A stretch of DNA of 49,735 nucleotides from Prochlorococcus sp. AG-449-J16 (GCA_003209565.1 QCQK01000009.1:1-49735); one strand, 5' to 3'. Shown: positions 24,573 through 33,611, counted from the stretch's first letter. Notes: generated by a model from the letters alone, not told the origin. Translations and numbers: made by a program.

Positions 24573-24680
24573 TTAGTAATCCTGCAAATTGCTTTGGAAT
24601 TTAACCAAAATTTAATTACTCTTCTACTGTAAATACTGGAAGTCAGTATCGTGAGCTCTTGTTGAAGGTACTATTTGATA

Positions 24681-25430
24681 TTATTTTTGAATTGCATATT
24701 GCCATTCGTTATTTTGAGATAAACTTTTCTCCCTAAGTAACTGTAATTTCCTACTATTTATTTTTATAACTATCCCATTAGTTGGATATTTCGTAAATAT
24801 TTTTCTCTCTAACCAATTTTTTTTATATATTTGGATTTCGCTTGTATGATTTGTGAAGTAACTTTCAGGGGTGCTGAAGCCACATTTTTTAAGATAGTTA
24901 AGGGTTTCGTATTGATTAAGTCTTCCATTAAGTATTTGGAAACAGCAAAAGCGGAGACTTTCTCCAATCCCTTCCTTATCATTGAGGTATTTTCTTGTAA
25001 TTCTTTGGGAAATGCCGGCAACTTGGTTTGTAGCGTATAGTTCACCTCTAATTTGAAAATCTCGTTTGATAGGAATACAATCGGGGACATTTTTAATTTG
25101 TTTAATTTTGCTTGAGACATCTAATCCTTTTTTTGTAATGGCTTTATTAAAATTGCCATCTATATATCTAATTGCAATAGCACAGCCATCAATTTTTGGT
25201 TGAATGCTTAATCTTGTTTTTGTTAATAAACTTTTCAAAAATTCTTTATAGTTTGCTTTAGCTAATTTTGGCAAAAGTTTATTATTTTTTTGATTAAAGT
25301 AGTTAGGGTTTGGATCAACAGGAATAAAGAGCTTTTCAAGTTGCTTAAATGCATCATCCGAAATTATGCCTTCACCTATTCTGTATTGTTCATCTAGATA
25401 CTTAACATCTCTCACTAATAAATTATTCAT
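24681..25430 (-). CDS. Minimal NAD+-dependent DNA ligase-like protein (adenylation domain only)
   Basis: A protein of 249 residues matching only the N-terminal half of LigA. A shortened Ia region has EGIISDDAFKQLEKLF (residues about 19-34), like the NAD-binding 'Y.i.D.eYD.L' element. The nucleotidyltransferase motif I is QPKIDGCAIAIRY with the catalytic lysine near residue 99. Motif III is IRGELYA, motif IV/V NGIVIKINS, and the end EWQYAIQK is like motif V 'RWAIAYK'. The OB, zinc, helix-hairpin-helix and BRCT domains of full LigA (about 670 residues) are absent. It may self-adenylate and modify nicks, RNA or proteins. The main LigA is presumably elsewhere. Confidence 0.8.
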   Translation of the reverse strand: MNNLLVRDVKYLDEQYRIGEGIISDDAFKQLEKLFIPVDPNPNYFNQKNNKLLPKLAKANYKEFLKSLLTKTRLSIQPKIDGCAIAIRYIDGNFNKAITKKGLDVSSKIKQIKNVPDCIPIKRDFQIRGELYATNQVAGISQRITRKYLNDKEGIGESLRFCCFQILNGRLNQYETLNYLKKCGFSTPESYFTNHTSEIQIYKKNWLERKIFTKYPTNGIVIKINSRKLQLLREKSLSQNNEWQYAIQK

Positions 25431-25694
25431 AATAATTTTGATAAATAATTAAAAAATCATTTAAATAAAGATTTGAAAATTAAAATTAGATTTTAAAAGT
25501 AATTGACCACTAAATATCCTCCTACGCAGAGAGCTATTTGAGAGTATAAAATGTACTGATAAGACGATTAAATTAAATATTTTAATCAAACATATTTACT
25601 TAAAAGTGAAACAGAAAATTTTAAGGATTAATTTGCGGGTGAATTTTTGAAATTTATATCAATACAAAAAAAAATTTTTTAAAGTTATAAGAAA
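25431..25694. other. Divergent intergenic region
   Basis: 264 bases between the ligase-like and photolyase-like genes, likely holding both promoters. On the minus strand a hydrophobic reading (YSQIALCVGGYLVVNYF, stop at 25493) has no start codon and may be a remnant of a microprotein. No clear hairpin. Confidence 0.4.
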
Positions 25695-26855
25695 ATGTCA
25701 TTTTTATTAAAAGCCCAAAATACCTGGGAAAATTTTGCGAAATACAAAATTAATGATTATGCAAAATTAAGAAATTTTGATTTTGGGCCAAATAACGAAA
25801 GTTCAGTTTCAAAATTATCGCCTTTCATAACTCACAGAATTTTATCGGAATATGATCTTATTCATGATATTAAAAGTAAGTACAAAATCAAAAATTCAAC
25901 TAAATTTGTTGAAGAAATATTTTGGAGAGTTTACTGGAAAGGGTGGATGGAAAATAGACCTAAAGTTTGGAGCAATTTTATTTCAGAAAACAATCTCGAT
26001 TTTGATTATGAGCTATATGAAAGTGCAATTAATGGCAATACAGAATTAGATTTTTTTAATTCTTGGGTCCATGAATTAAAGCGGTACAACTATTTGCATA
26101 ACCATACAAGAATGTGGTTTGCGAGTACTTGGATATTTAATTTAGGCCTTCCATGGCAATTGGGAGCAAAGTTTTTCTTTAAATATCTTTTTGATGGTGA
26201 TGCTGCATCTAATCTCCTTAGCTGGAGATGGGTCGGAGGATTGCAAACGAAGGGAAAACAATATCTTTTTTCAACATCAAACCTCAGAAAATTTTCAAAT
26301 AATAGATTTAATGCAGAAAATATCAGTAATCAACAAATATTTCTTGAAGAATCTAATCAAATACCATTAGAAGATGAGATTTATAAAAATGATATGTACC
26401 CTAAATCAGATAATCTGATTATGTTTGAAAATGATCTGCACCTTGGAACTCTTAAAAATTTACTTACAAGCTATAAAAAAGTATTTATTATCCTTTTAAA
26501 AAATGAACAAAGACAAATTAAATTGTCTGAATCTGTTTTGAAATTTAAACAAGATTTGGTCTCTGAATTTGTAGAGGATTTTGATAATGTTGAACAGATT
26601 GATCCTTATTCACTGGAAAATACTTTTAAAAATACTAACGAAATAGACATTATTTATCCTGGGGTGGGAGAAAATTATGATTACATAACTGAGTTTAAAA
26701 ATTTACACCATAAAAAAATTTTTAATCTTGTGAGGGATGAAGATTTATTTGCTTGGAAATTTGCTAAAAAAGGGTTTTTCAAATTTAAAGAAAATATTCC
26801 AAAAATAAATCAGAGAATATTAGAAAATTATTCAAAAAATAATTTTTTAACTTAG
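25695..26855 (+). CDS. Photolyase/cryptochrome-like protein, apparently circularly permuted
   Basis: A protein of 386 residues. The FAD-binding helical domain comes first: SKLSPFITHRILSEYDLI (residues about 40-57), EEIFWRVYWKGWMENRP (about 76-92), NYLHNHTRMWFASTWIF (about 130-146), FDGDAASNLLSWRWVGG (about 170-186). After a linker comes LIMFENDLHLGTLKNLL (about 240-256), which looks like the 'WFRxDLRLxDN' opening of the photolyase alpha/beta antenna domain. This would normally be at the N-terminus. The end (RDEDLFAWKFAKKGFFKF) resembles the close of that domain. Repair activity is unproven. It is divergent from the ligase-like gene with 264 bases between. Confidence 0.72.
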   Translation: MSFLLKAQNTWENFAKYKINDYAKLRNFDFGPNNESSVSKLSPFITHRILSEYDLIHDIKSKYKIKNSTKFVEEIFWRVYWKGWMENRPKVWSNFISENNLDFDYELYESAINGNTELDFFNSWVHELKRYNYLHNHTRMWFASTWIFNLGLPWQLGAKFFFKYLFDGDAASNLLSWRWVGGLQTKGKQYLFSTSNLRKFSNNRFNAENISNQQIFLEESNQIPLEDEIYKNDMYPKSDNLIMFENDLHLGTLKNLLTSYKKVFIILLKNEQRQIKLSESVLKFKQDLVSEFVEDFDNVEQIDPYSLENTFKNTNEIDIIYPGVGENYDYITEFKNLHHKKIFNLVRDEDLFAWKFAKKGFFKFKENIPKINQRILENYSKNNFLT

Positions 26856-26985
26856 TTGAATTCCTAATCAGAAAATAACTCCTTTAGTTAGTAAGTATAA
26901 ATACTTATTTAGGTGCGACTTTTGCTCTTTAATCCACGATGGATAATGTGACTAGTTATTTTTACTTAAGGATAATTTTTTTATA

Positions 26986-27537
26986 GTGCTTTCAACAATT
27001 CTTACCAAGTCGTTTAGCAAAGATACTGCTTTATTAATTCTTAGAGTTATAACTGGAACAGTTCTTATTCATCACGGTTATGAGAAATTAGCAAACATAG
27101 AAAATTTCGCTGATGCTTTCGTCAGACCTTTACATCTTCCATTCCCAATATTTTTATCATACATAGCAGCATTCTCAGAAATAGGTGGTAGTTGGTTACT
27201 AATTATCGGCTTAGCTACAAGATTCGGAGCTTTGGCAATTGTTGGAACTATTTCTGTGGCTATATATCATGCACTTGTAACTTCAGGTTTTAATATTTTT
27301 TTACTAGAGCTTTTACTTTTGTATTTTGCTTCATCAATTTCAATTGCATTAACAGGGCCTGGTAATTTCTCCTTAGATGAAGTCATAATCAGAATTTTGA
27401 AATCAGAAGATGAAGAGGAAATTATACCTTCAAAAAAAGTAAAATCTTCCAAGCAAGTCGAAGTTAAAGAAGAAACAAACAAAGGTGGTTTATTTCAATT
27501 TCTGCAAGCGAATATACTCTCAGATACTTCAAGCTAA
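26986..27537 (+). CDS. DoxX family membrane protein
   Basis: A GTG-started protein of 183 residues. Typical DoxX opening LILRVITGTVLIHHGYEKL (residues about 17-35), then LHLPFPIFLSYIAAFSEIGG and the following GLATRFGALAIVG helix. Four membrane helices in total. The C-terminal about 45 residues are a polar, Glu/Lys-rich tail not part of the fold, likely cytoplasmic. Role may be redox or thiol-related (inference). The end overlaps the convergent small gene by 9 bases. Confidence 0.87.
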   Translation: MLSTILTKSFSKDTALLILRVITGTVLIHHGYEKLANIENFADAFVRPLHLPFPIFLSYIAAFSEIGGSWLLIIGLATRFGALAIVGTISVAIYHALVTSGFNIFLLELLLLYFASSISIALTGPGNFSLDEVIIRILKSEDEEEIIPSKKVKSSKQVEVKEETNKGGLFQFLQANILSDTSS

Positions 27538-27702
27538 CTTTTTAGGATAGAGACTATTGATTAGTTCTAACCTTTTTCGATAATTGTTTCTCTTCTCAAG
27601 TTTTATTTTAATCGTTGCTTCAGAGAGACTTATAAACAGCCCTATAGCAGTCACCCAAGATAAAAAAATAAAAGGATTTTCCGGAATTTCTGAGAAATTC
27701 AT
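27529..27702 (-). CDS. Small membrane protein with SLYP tail (57 aa)
   Basis: ATG at 27702. A short N-terminus, hydrophobic helix (residues about 11-28, FIFLSWVTAIGLFISL), then a basic coil and RKRLELINSLYPKKLA. The tail resembles that of the 78-residue protein at 16768-17004. It overlaps the DoxX gene by 9 bases, tail to tail. Function unknown. Confidence 0.6.
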   Translation of the reverse strand: MNFSEIPENPFIFLSWVTAIGLFISLSEATIKIKLEKRNNYRKRLELINSLYPKKLA

Positions 27703-27776
27703 ATAAATAATACTTCTTTTTTAAAACTGACTGATCACGATATGTTTTTCAACCTAAATATACAATTTAGAAATAT

Positions 27777-28328
27777 TTAAGGATTAATTTCAACTTTTTC
27801 CCATTTCTTAATCTTTTCCCAAAGATATCGTTTATGAACAGGCTGTTCTAATTTAAGAAGATCTACTGAATCAATTTCAAAATTTAGAACCACAAAATTT
27901 TCTGACTTGGGTGGATTGGATAATATTTCATGAGTAGATTGGACTTTTGGGTTTATTTTATCTCCAGGAGACCCCCAAAACCAAGAGGTTTTTGATTTTT
28001 CTGATAATGAATCCCAATAATTTTTGTTATCAATAAGTTCTCTTATTTTTCCTTTGAATCTATATTGCGATCTTGTTTTCAAAAAGAACCATAATATTTC
28101 TGCATTAGGGTTAGATTTTAAATGCCCAATTTTTTCACTTCTTCTATCTGTAAAAATAATCATTGAACTATCTTTATGCCATCCTCTGAAAACAACTGTT
28201 CTTAACCTTGGATGGTTTTCTTCGCTAACTGTTGCAAGCTGTATCCATCTATTAGAGGCCGATTTGCCCTCTTTTTTTCTAGAGGATTTTAAAGCTTGTC
28301 TCCAACTTGGTAAGTGGTTATCAAGCAT
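27777..28328 (-). CDS. PPOX-class FMN-binding protein (Alr4036 type)
   Basis: A protein of 183 residues with a split-barrel flavin fold. The N-terminal WIQLATVSEENHPRLRTVVF (residues about 28-47) is the strand-turn-strand of pyridoxamine-phosphate oxidase relatives. MIIFTDRRSEKIGHL and AEILWFFLKTRSQYRFKG follow. It resembles the cyanobacterial Alr4036 group rather than true PdxH. Substrate unknown. It overlaps the upstream DUF1295-like gene by 8 bases on the same strand, indicating one transcript. Confidence 0.86.
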   Translation of the reverse strand: MLDNHLPSWRQALKSSRKKEGKSASNRWIQLATVSEENHPRLRTVVFRGWHKDSSMIIFTDRRSEKIGHLKSNPNAEILWFFLKTRSQYRFKGKIRELIDNKNYWDSLSEKSKTSWFWGSPGDKINPKVQSTHEILSNPPKSENFVVLNFEIDSVDLLKLEQPVHKRYLWEKIKKWEKVEINP

Positions 28329-28950
28329 TTAATTTAGGCAAAATAAAACCGCTTTTCTTTTTGTATTCTTCGAATGAATCATATTTTGAGAGCGATTTAT
28401 CTTTTTTTATCATTCTTGGCAGAAAAACTATAGAGAAAAATATTGCAAGAATTACTAATGGAATGAAACTCATTGAAAGGATGGCGAATGATAGATAAAT
28501 TAGTATTTCTCCTAGATAATTTGTATTTCTTATATTTTTGAAAAAACCTTCTTTAATTAGTTCTTTTTTTAATTTAAGAGAAAAATATTTTTGGGCATCG
28601 CTAGCAAAGTGTAAAAACACACCAATTATGTTTATAGATACAGACGCAGCTATAACGATATTTGGAACAGATTTCTGCGATGAGATAAGAATGTAGGGGG
28701 CTACCCAATAACTTCCAAGGAAAATAAAACCAGAAACTGAAGTTAAAAAATTGATTTTTTCTTTAAAATAGGGATCCGGAAATATCTTTTCTTTTAGAAG
28801 CCAAAGTAATCCATAAGTACCATGGAGAGCCAAATAAACGTAGGGAGCGATTGTAAAATTATCAAAATACATCATAAGACCTACTACTACAAATGCTGTT
28901 AGCCCCTTATGAAGATTAATTATTTGATTAAGTTTCATCTTTTTTAACAA
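28321..28950 (-). CDS. DUF1295 / isoprenylcysteine methyltransferase-like membrane protein
   Basis: A protein of 209 residues with about six membrane helices. Near the C-terminus, NIRNTNYLGEILIYLSFAIL matches the 'R.PNY.GE' motif of DUF1295 and steroid-reductase/ICMT-type enzymes, followed by SLSKYDSFEEYKKKSGFILP, the typical close. Enzymatic role unknown. Its last bases overlap the PPOX gene start, so both are in one operon. Confidence 0.78.
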   Translation of the reverse strand: MLKKMKLNQIINLHKGLTAFVVVGLMMYFDNFTIAPYVYLALHGTYGLLWLLKEKIFPDPYFKEKINFLTSVSGFIFLGSYWVAPYILISSQKSVPNIVIAASVSINIIGVFLHFASDAQKYFSLKLKKELIKEGFFKNIRNTNYLGEILIYLSFAILSMSFIPLVILAIFFSIVFLPRMIKKDKSLSKYDSFEEYKKKSGFILPKLNA

Positions 28951-29005
28951 TCTAAAAAAAGAAATTATTTTCTGTGGATATAAAGTTGATGCGCAAAAGT
29001 TTTAA

Positions 29006-29077
29006 TGGGCGATACTGGATTCGAACCAGTGGCCACTACCGTGTCGAGGTAGTGCTCTACCACTGAGCTAATCGCCC
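29006..29077 (-). tRNA. tRNA-Val(GAC)
   Basis: A complete cloverleaf on the minus strand. The acceptor arm GGGCGAT pairs with ATCGCCC, discriminator A. The D arm is GCTC-AGTGGTA-GAGC. The anticodon stem CTACC/GGTAG holds the loop TCGACAC with anticodon GAC. The T arm reads CTGG-TTCGAAT-CCAG. CCA is not encoded. It reads GUC and GUU valine codons. It lies between the DUF1295-like gene and the S4 gene. Confidence 0.96.
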
Positions 29078-29126
29078 AAATTGAAGAATTTTAAATTCCC
29101 CTTATAAGAAAATAGCAGGTTAAGTT

Positions 29127-29918
29127 TCATTTTCTAAGTAATTTAACTTTCCATCTTTCTCTTTTGGTGATTTCTAAATTTAGAATTTCGATGAATCCTT
29201 TATTTTCTAATTCTAGTTTGTCACCAATTTTTAGATTAATAGTTGGCTTATTAACTTTACTTCCATTTAATTTGAGCATTCCGTTTTCTATCCTTTCAAT
29301 AATTTTGGTTCTTGATATCCTAAAACCTGCAGAAGCTATAGCGTCTAATCTTGTTGAGGCTTCTACTGTATTAACAAGTTTTTTTGATCTTCCAGAAGGT
29401 ATTTGTAATTCACCTATACCAACTAAATTAATTTTTACTTTTACTTCTCTCAAATAAAAAATCTTTTCATCTATATGCTCAATATCTAAATTATCAATTA
29501 TTCCTTGTGCTCCCCTATCGCCAGTAGTCCATAAATCTCCTACTTTTAATTGATTTAACCCAATCTCATTTAAGAGGGATCTAAAGTCGTCTTGTGTAGC
29601 ATTATCAAATAAAAAATTGCCATAAATTTTTATTCCTTGAGCTGGAAAATTACTTTTTAGCTCATCCTCATCAGGAATATTATCTCCTCTAAAGCAAGCT
29701 ATCCTTGATCTTTGAGAAGAGGAGAATCCTCCATAAATAAAAAATTTGAAATCATTTAAATTTTCAAAATCTTTTAAAATCTCCTCGCAAACATAAGTTG
29801 AATAAAATCCCGTCCAATAAGTTTCCCAGTGTTTGTAGGCTAAGTTTGCAATATTTATTAATTCTTCAGTTTCTTTTTTGTAGTTTGAATTTATTAAGAT
29901 TCCTTTTAAATCAATCAT
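29127..29918 (-). CDS. Photosystem II S4-domain protein (YlmH-like)
   Basis: A protein of 263 residues. The N-terminal part follows the YlmH/PS II S4 layout: a domain with CFRGDNIPDEDELKSNFPAQ (residues about 75-95) and LKVGDLWTTGDRGAQGI. The C-terminal S4 RNA-binding domain (about 185-245) has EASTRLDAIASAGFRISRTK. A cyanobacterial member is annotated as a photosystem II S4 protein; a role in translation or RNA binding is likely. It abuts the end of the upstream 188-residue gene with no gap. Confidence 0.88.
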   Translation of the reverse strand: MIDLKGILINSNYKKETEELINIANLAYKHWETYWTGFYSTYVCEEILKDFENLNDFKFFIYGGFSSSQRSRIACFRGDNIPDEDELKSNFPAQGIKIYGNFLFDNATQDDFRSLLNEIGLNQLKVGDLWTTGDRGAQGIIDNLDIEHIDEKIFYLREVKVKINLVGIGELQIPSGRSKKLVNTVEASTRLDAIASAGFRISRTKIIERIENGMLKLNGSKVNKPTINLKIGDKLELENKGFIEILNLEITKRERWKVKLLRK

Positions 29919-30485
29919 TTAGCCTTCTAAAAAAATTATATCTTTTGCTTCTGATTGTTTTATCAAAGCCCAAGGTAATTCAGTTCCAATTTGATTTTCA
30001 AGTAGAACAAGCCATTTACCCTCCTTATTAAAATTAATGATTGATCTTAACTCTTTATTTCTATTGATGTTGATACTTGCAGAAGAAACAATGCTTCCTA
30101 AATAACCTGAACCCATTCCTAGAAGACCTCCAATTAATGATTCCCCGATGTTATTTAAACCAAGAAAGCTAAAGGTAGATAAATTTGTCATATTAGAAAA
30201 AGCTATTCCAGCTATAAACCCAAATGGCATTAGCCATCTACTCATATCTTTTTGTCTGATCTTTCTATCAAGTTTAGGATTTAAGACTCTTATATCTTCA
30301 AAATTTTGAGATTTGAATAAGATATTTGCTTTCGCATTTAGCAATTCTGTTTCGACTAATGATATTTTCTCACTTATTGGTGGGATCAAAATAGCTTCAG
30401 AGAGCATTACTGATTTTTCCTTGAAAACATCAAATAGCTGGATACATTTATCAATGTCTTCGAATATCACAATACTTTTAGTCAA
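29919..30485 (-). CDS. Conserved-looking membrane protein (188 aa)
   Basis: A soluble N-terminal domain (residues about 1-75: KSIVIFEDIDKCIQLFDVF, ending in the NPKLDRKIRQKDMSRW linker), followed by two closely spaced hydrophobic glycine-rich helices (PFGFIAGIAFSNM and IGGLLGMGSGYLGSIVS), and a short C-terminal domain. No known family recognised. Its stop codon is directly followed by the ATG of the S4 gene, so the two are co-translated. Divergent from serA with 99 bases between. Confidence 0.68.
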   Translation of the reverse strand: MTKSIVIFEDIDKCIQLFDVFKEKSVMLSEAILIPPISEKISLVETELLNAKANILFKSQNFEDIRVLNPKLDRKIRQKDMSRWLMPFGFIAGIAFSNMTNLSTFSFLGLNNIGESLIGGLLGMGSGYLGSIVSSASININRNKELRSIINFNKEGKWLVLLENQIGTELPWALIKQSEAKDIIFLEG

Positions 30486-30584
30486 ATTTCAATCCTCAAA
30501 TGTTTGTGTGTTATTCAAATTAATAAAATAAGATACATACACTATAGATTAAGTTAAAGTAAAAGATTAAAGAACCAAGCTTAA

Positions 30585-32171
30585 ATGACAAAAGTTCTCA
30601 TTACAGATCCAATTGATCAAACAGGAATCGATATTCTTTCACAAGTTGCCCAGGTTGATCAGAAGATAGGAATCTCAGACTCTGAGTTAGCTTCCATCAT
30701 TAAAGATTATGATGCTTTAATGATTCGTTCGGGTACTCAAGTGACTGAAGAGATTATTAACTCTTCAAGTAAACTGAGAATCATTGGGAGAGCAGGAGTT
30801 GGAGTCGATAATGTAGATGTTAAGGCTGCTACGCAAAAAGGAGTCCTTGTTGTTAATTCTCCAGGGGGTAACACAATAGCTGCAGCTGAACATACTATAG
30901 CTATGATGTTGGCTTTATCTAGACATATTCCAATTGCTAATAGTAGTACTTTGTTAGGTAAATGGGAGAGAAAGAAATTTGTTGGGAATGAGCTTTATAA
31001 GAAAAAATTAGGTGTAGTAGGTTTAGGAAAAATTGGTGCTCATGTAGCGAAAGTTGCTAATGCATTAGGAATGGAAGTTTGCGGATATGATCCCTTTGTT
31101 TCAACTGAAAGAGCTCAACAAATCCAAGTTAAATTATCTGATCTAGATGATTTATTCCAACAATCCGATTATGTAACTTTACATTTGCCTCGAACGCCAG
31201 AGACAGAGAATTTAGTAAATATAGAAGTTCTTAAAAGTATGAAAAGTAGCGCAAAATTAATTAATTGTGCTCGAGGAGGTTTAATTGACGAAGAGGCATT
31301 AGCAGAAGCTTTAAATAAATCATTGATTGCAGGCGCTGCAGTAGATGTCTTTTCTAAAGAACCGTTAGAATCTAATTCACCACTTTTGAAGGTTGAAAAG
31401 AATCTTATCCTTACTCCCCACTTAGGAGCATCTACTAGGGAAGCACAAGAAAATGTAGCTGTTGATGTTGCAGAACAAATAAGAGATGTTTTGCTTGGGT
31501 TATCTGCTAGAACAGCAGTAAACATACCAGGTTTGAGCCCTGATATTATGGACAGTCTCAAACCTCATTTGCAGTTGGCTGAAACAATGGGTCTGCTTAT
31601 AAGCCAGCTTTCAGGTGGACAGATTCAAAAACTAGAGGTGAAGCTTCAAGGCGAATTTGTCCAACATCCTTCCCAGCCATTAATAATAGCTAGTCTTAAA
31701 GGTCTTCTAAGTAAAGCTTTGGGAGATAGGATTAATTATGTAAATGCCTCTTTAGAAGCAGATTCAAGAGGTATTTCAGTGGTTGAGAATAAAGATGAGG
31801 CAAGACCTGAATTTGCTAGTGGGTCGCTTCAGTTAACCACTTATGGAGATAATGGAGACCATAGCGTAGCAGGAAGCATTTTTGCTGATGGGGAATTAAG
31901 AATAATTAGTATTGATCAATACCCAGTTAACGTATCGCCAAGCAGATATATGTTGGTTACTAGGCACAGAGATATGCCTGGCATAATTGGCAAGCTGGGA
32001 TCTTTATTAGGTAGTAACAATGTCAATATTGCCTCAATGCAAGTTGGGCGCAAAATTGTTAGAGGTGAAGCTGTTATGGTTCTAAGTATTGATGATCCAA
32101 TACCTAATAAGTTGCTTGATACTATTATTGAAGTAGAGGGAATTACCAATGCTAATCCAGTTACTTTATAA
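30585..32171 (+). CDS. serA: D-3-phosphoglycerate dehydrogenase
   Basis: Oxidises 3-phosphoglycerate to phosphohydroxypyruvate, the first step of serine synthesis, with NAD+. 528 residues, the long cyanobacterial form. Substrate and NAD domains: GRAGVGVDNVDVKAA (residues about 62-76), GVVGLGKIGAHVAKVA (about 144-159), INCARGGLIDEEAL (about 226-239) and HLGASTREAQENVA. Then the allosteric substrate-binding domain (about 320-450) and the C-terminal ACT domain (VTRHRDMPGIIGKLGS), which usually binds serine for feedback inhibition. prmA follows 18 bases downstream, probably in one transcript. Confidence 0.95.
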   Translation: MTKVLITDPIDQTGIDILSQVAQVDQKIGISDSELASIIKDYDALMIRSGTQVTEEIINSSSKLRIIGRAGVGVDNVDVKAATQKGVLVVNSPGGNTIAAAEHTIAMMLALSRHIPIANSSTLLGKWERKKFVGNELYKKKLGVVGLGKIGAHVAKVANALGMEVCGYDPFVSTERAQQIQVKLSDLDDLFQQSDYVTLHLPRTPETENLVNIEVLKSMKSSAKLINCARGGLIDEEALAEALNKSLIAGAAVDVFSKEPLESNSPLLKVEKNLILTPHLGASTREAQENVAVDVAEQIRDVLLGLSARTAVNIPGLSPDIMDSLKPHLQLAETMGLLISQLSGGQIQKLEVKLQGEFVQHPSQPLIIASLKGLLSKALGDRINYVNASLEADSRGISVVENKDEARPEFASGSLQLTTYGDNGDHSVAGSIFADGELRIISIDQYPVNVSPSRYMLVTRHRDMPGIIGKLGSLLGSNNVNIASMQVGRKIVRGEAVMVLSIDDPIPNKLLDTIIEVEGITNANPVTL

Positions 32172-32189
32172 AGAGACTTGCCCTAATTA

Positions 32190-33101
32190 ATGGAAACTAA
32201 GGATTGGTATAAACTAACTTTTCTTATAGAAAGTGATTCAGAAGAAATTATTATTTGGAAATTAAATGAGCTGGGAATATTTAGTTTTTCATTTGAATAC
32301 TTAATTAAAAATGAAAATAAAAAAGAGGTGAACATATGGCTTCCAATTGATGAATGGGGAGATAGTTCTAGAAATGGTTTTGAAAAAATAATTAGCAAAC
32401 TTCTAAACATTAATGTCCCTAAGAATCAATTTTTTGACTGGAGTATTATTAAAGAGGAAGATTGGTTAACAAGCTGGAAGAAATATTGGGGGCCTGAATT
32501 AGTAGGAAATAATTTTCTGATATTGCCTTGTTGGATAAATCTAAATGAAAAATTTAAAGATAAACAAATCATAAAAATTGATCCTGGAGCAGCCTTTGGT
32601 ACAGGCAGTCACCCTTCGACCTATCTTTGTTTAGAAAAAATGGGGAATATTTTGTTGCCTGATAAAAAAGTATTAGATATTGGAAGTGGTAGCGGGATTT
32701 TGAGTGTTGCCGCAACATTACGTGGAGCAAAAGAGGTTTGTGCAGTTGATAATGATTATCTAGCAATAAATTCCACTAAATCTAATTTTCAATTAAATTT
32801 TGGTAACTTAAATAACCTAAACACATTTTTGGGATCTTTTAATGAGGTAATTTTTAAATACCAACTCAAAGAATTCGATCTTGTTTTATGCAATATTCTC
32901 GCTGAAGTAATAAAAGAAATGATTCCAAATATCTACAAGTGTTTAAGAAGTAATGGGGAAGTTATTTTCAGTGGAATTCTTTACTCGCAAAAAGATGAAA
33001 TTATAAAAATATTAATTCGGAATAACTTGAAATTAGTGGATATATCAACTAGAAAAGATTGGGTATGCATTTCTGCTCAAAAGGACAGCGATTCAACCTA
33101 A
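32190..33101 (+). CDS. prmA: Ribosomal protein L11 methyltransferase
   Basis: Trimethylates ribosomal protein L11 with S-adenosylmethionine. 303 residues. The N-terminal substrate-recognition domain (about 1-60) is followed by the signature [17 protein letters not shown] (residues about 133-149). The SAM motif [15 protein letters not shown] (about 160-174) and the catalytic-region CNILAEVI (about 234-241) follow. Start ATG at 32190. It lies 18 bases behind serA on the same strand. Confidence 0.94.
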   Translation: METKDWYKLTFLIESDSEEIIIWKLNELGIFSFSFEYLIKNENKKEVNIWLPIDEWGDSSRNGFEKIISKLLNINVPKNQFFDWSIIKEEDWLTSWKKYWGPELVGNNFLILPCWINLNEKFKDKQIIKIDPGAAFGTGSHPSTYLCLEKMGNILLPDKKVLDIGSGSGILSVAATLRGAKEVCAVDNDYLAINSTKSNFQLNFGNLNNLNTFLGSFNEVIFKYQLKEFDLVLCNILAEVIKEMIPNIYKCLRSNGEVIFSGILYSQKDEIIKILIRNNLKLVDISTRKDWVCISAQKDSDST

Positions 33102-33235
33102 GTATAAGTTTTTCTTATCGATACTCTTTAATACATTTTATTGTGTCATTTTTTACTTCAAAATCTCACATATCGCCTCAATCGATGTTAAAAATGTATT
33201 TGATAGGTATTAATTACCAACAATTTTTTATTTAA

Positions 33236-33535
33236 ATGGCTTCTTACAAAGTTACACTCATCAGCGAAGGTGAAGGTCTTAATTCAACTATTGAAGTACC
33301 TGATGACCAGTACATCCTCGATGCTGCTGAAGAGCAAGGTATCGATCTACCTTATTCCTGTAGAGCAGGAGCATGTTCTACATGCGCTGGAAAAGTTACT
33401 TCAGGCAGTGTTGATCAATCAGATCAAAGTTTCTTGGATGATGATCAATTAGAAGCTGGTTTTGTTCTAACTTGCGTTGCTTATCCAACATCTGACGTAA
33501 CAATTACAACTCATGCTGAGGAAGAATTGTATTAA
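33236..33535 (+). CDS. petF: Plant-type [2Fe-2S] ferredoxin
   Basis: Small soluble electron carrier from photosystem I. 99 residues. The iron-sulfur ligands are in [14 protein letters not shown] (Cys near 39, 44, 47) and in the fourth Cys of [12 protein letters not shown] (near 77). It ends EEELY, as typical chloroplast-type ferredoxins do. It supplies FNR, nitrite reductase and desaturases. Own promoter region 33102-33235 and own terminator at 33580. Confidence 0.95.
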   Translation: MASYKVTLISEGEGLNSTIEVPDDQYILDAAEEQGIDLPYSCRAGACSTCAGKVTSGSVDQSDQSFLDDDQLEAGFVLTCVAYPTSDVTITTHAEEELY

Positions 33536-33579
33536 TTATAAAAAATTAACTTACTATGTTGATTATTCATAATTTATCT

Positions 33580-33607
33580 GCCACCCTCTATGAAGGTGGC
33601 TTTTTTT
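33580..33607 (+). terminator. Rho-independent terminator of petF
   Basis: GCCACC (33580-33585) pairs with GGTGGC (33595-33600), followed by seven T. A strong classical terminator 45 bases after the petF stop. The next gene starts 5 bases after the T-run, so it must use a start site inside or upstream of this region, or receive readthrough. Confidence 0.88.
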
Positions 33608-33611
33608 GTAA

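Noticed and set aside
24809..25120. 103-codon minus-strand frame inside the ligase-like gene
   Set aside because: Shadow frame; the conserved ligase motifs are in the other frame.
25493..25564. Hydrophobic minus-strand reading YSQIALCVGGYLVVNYF
   Set aside because: It looks like a membrane helix but has no usable start codon, so it is not called as a gene.
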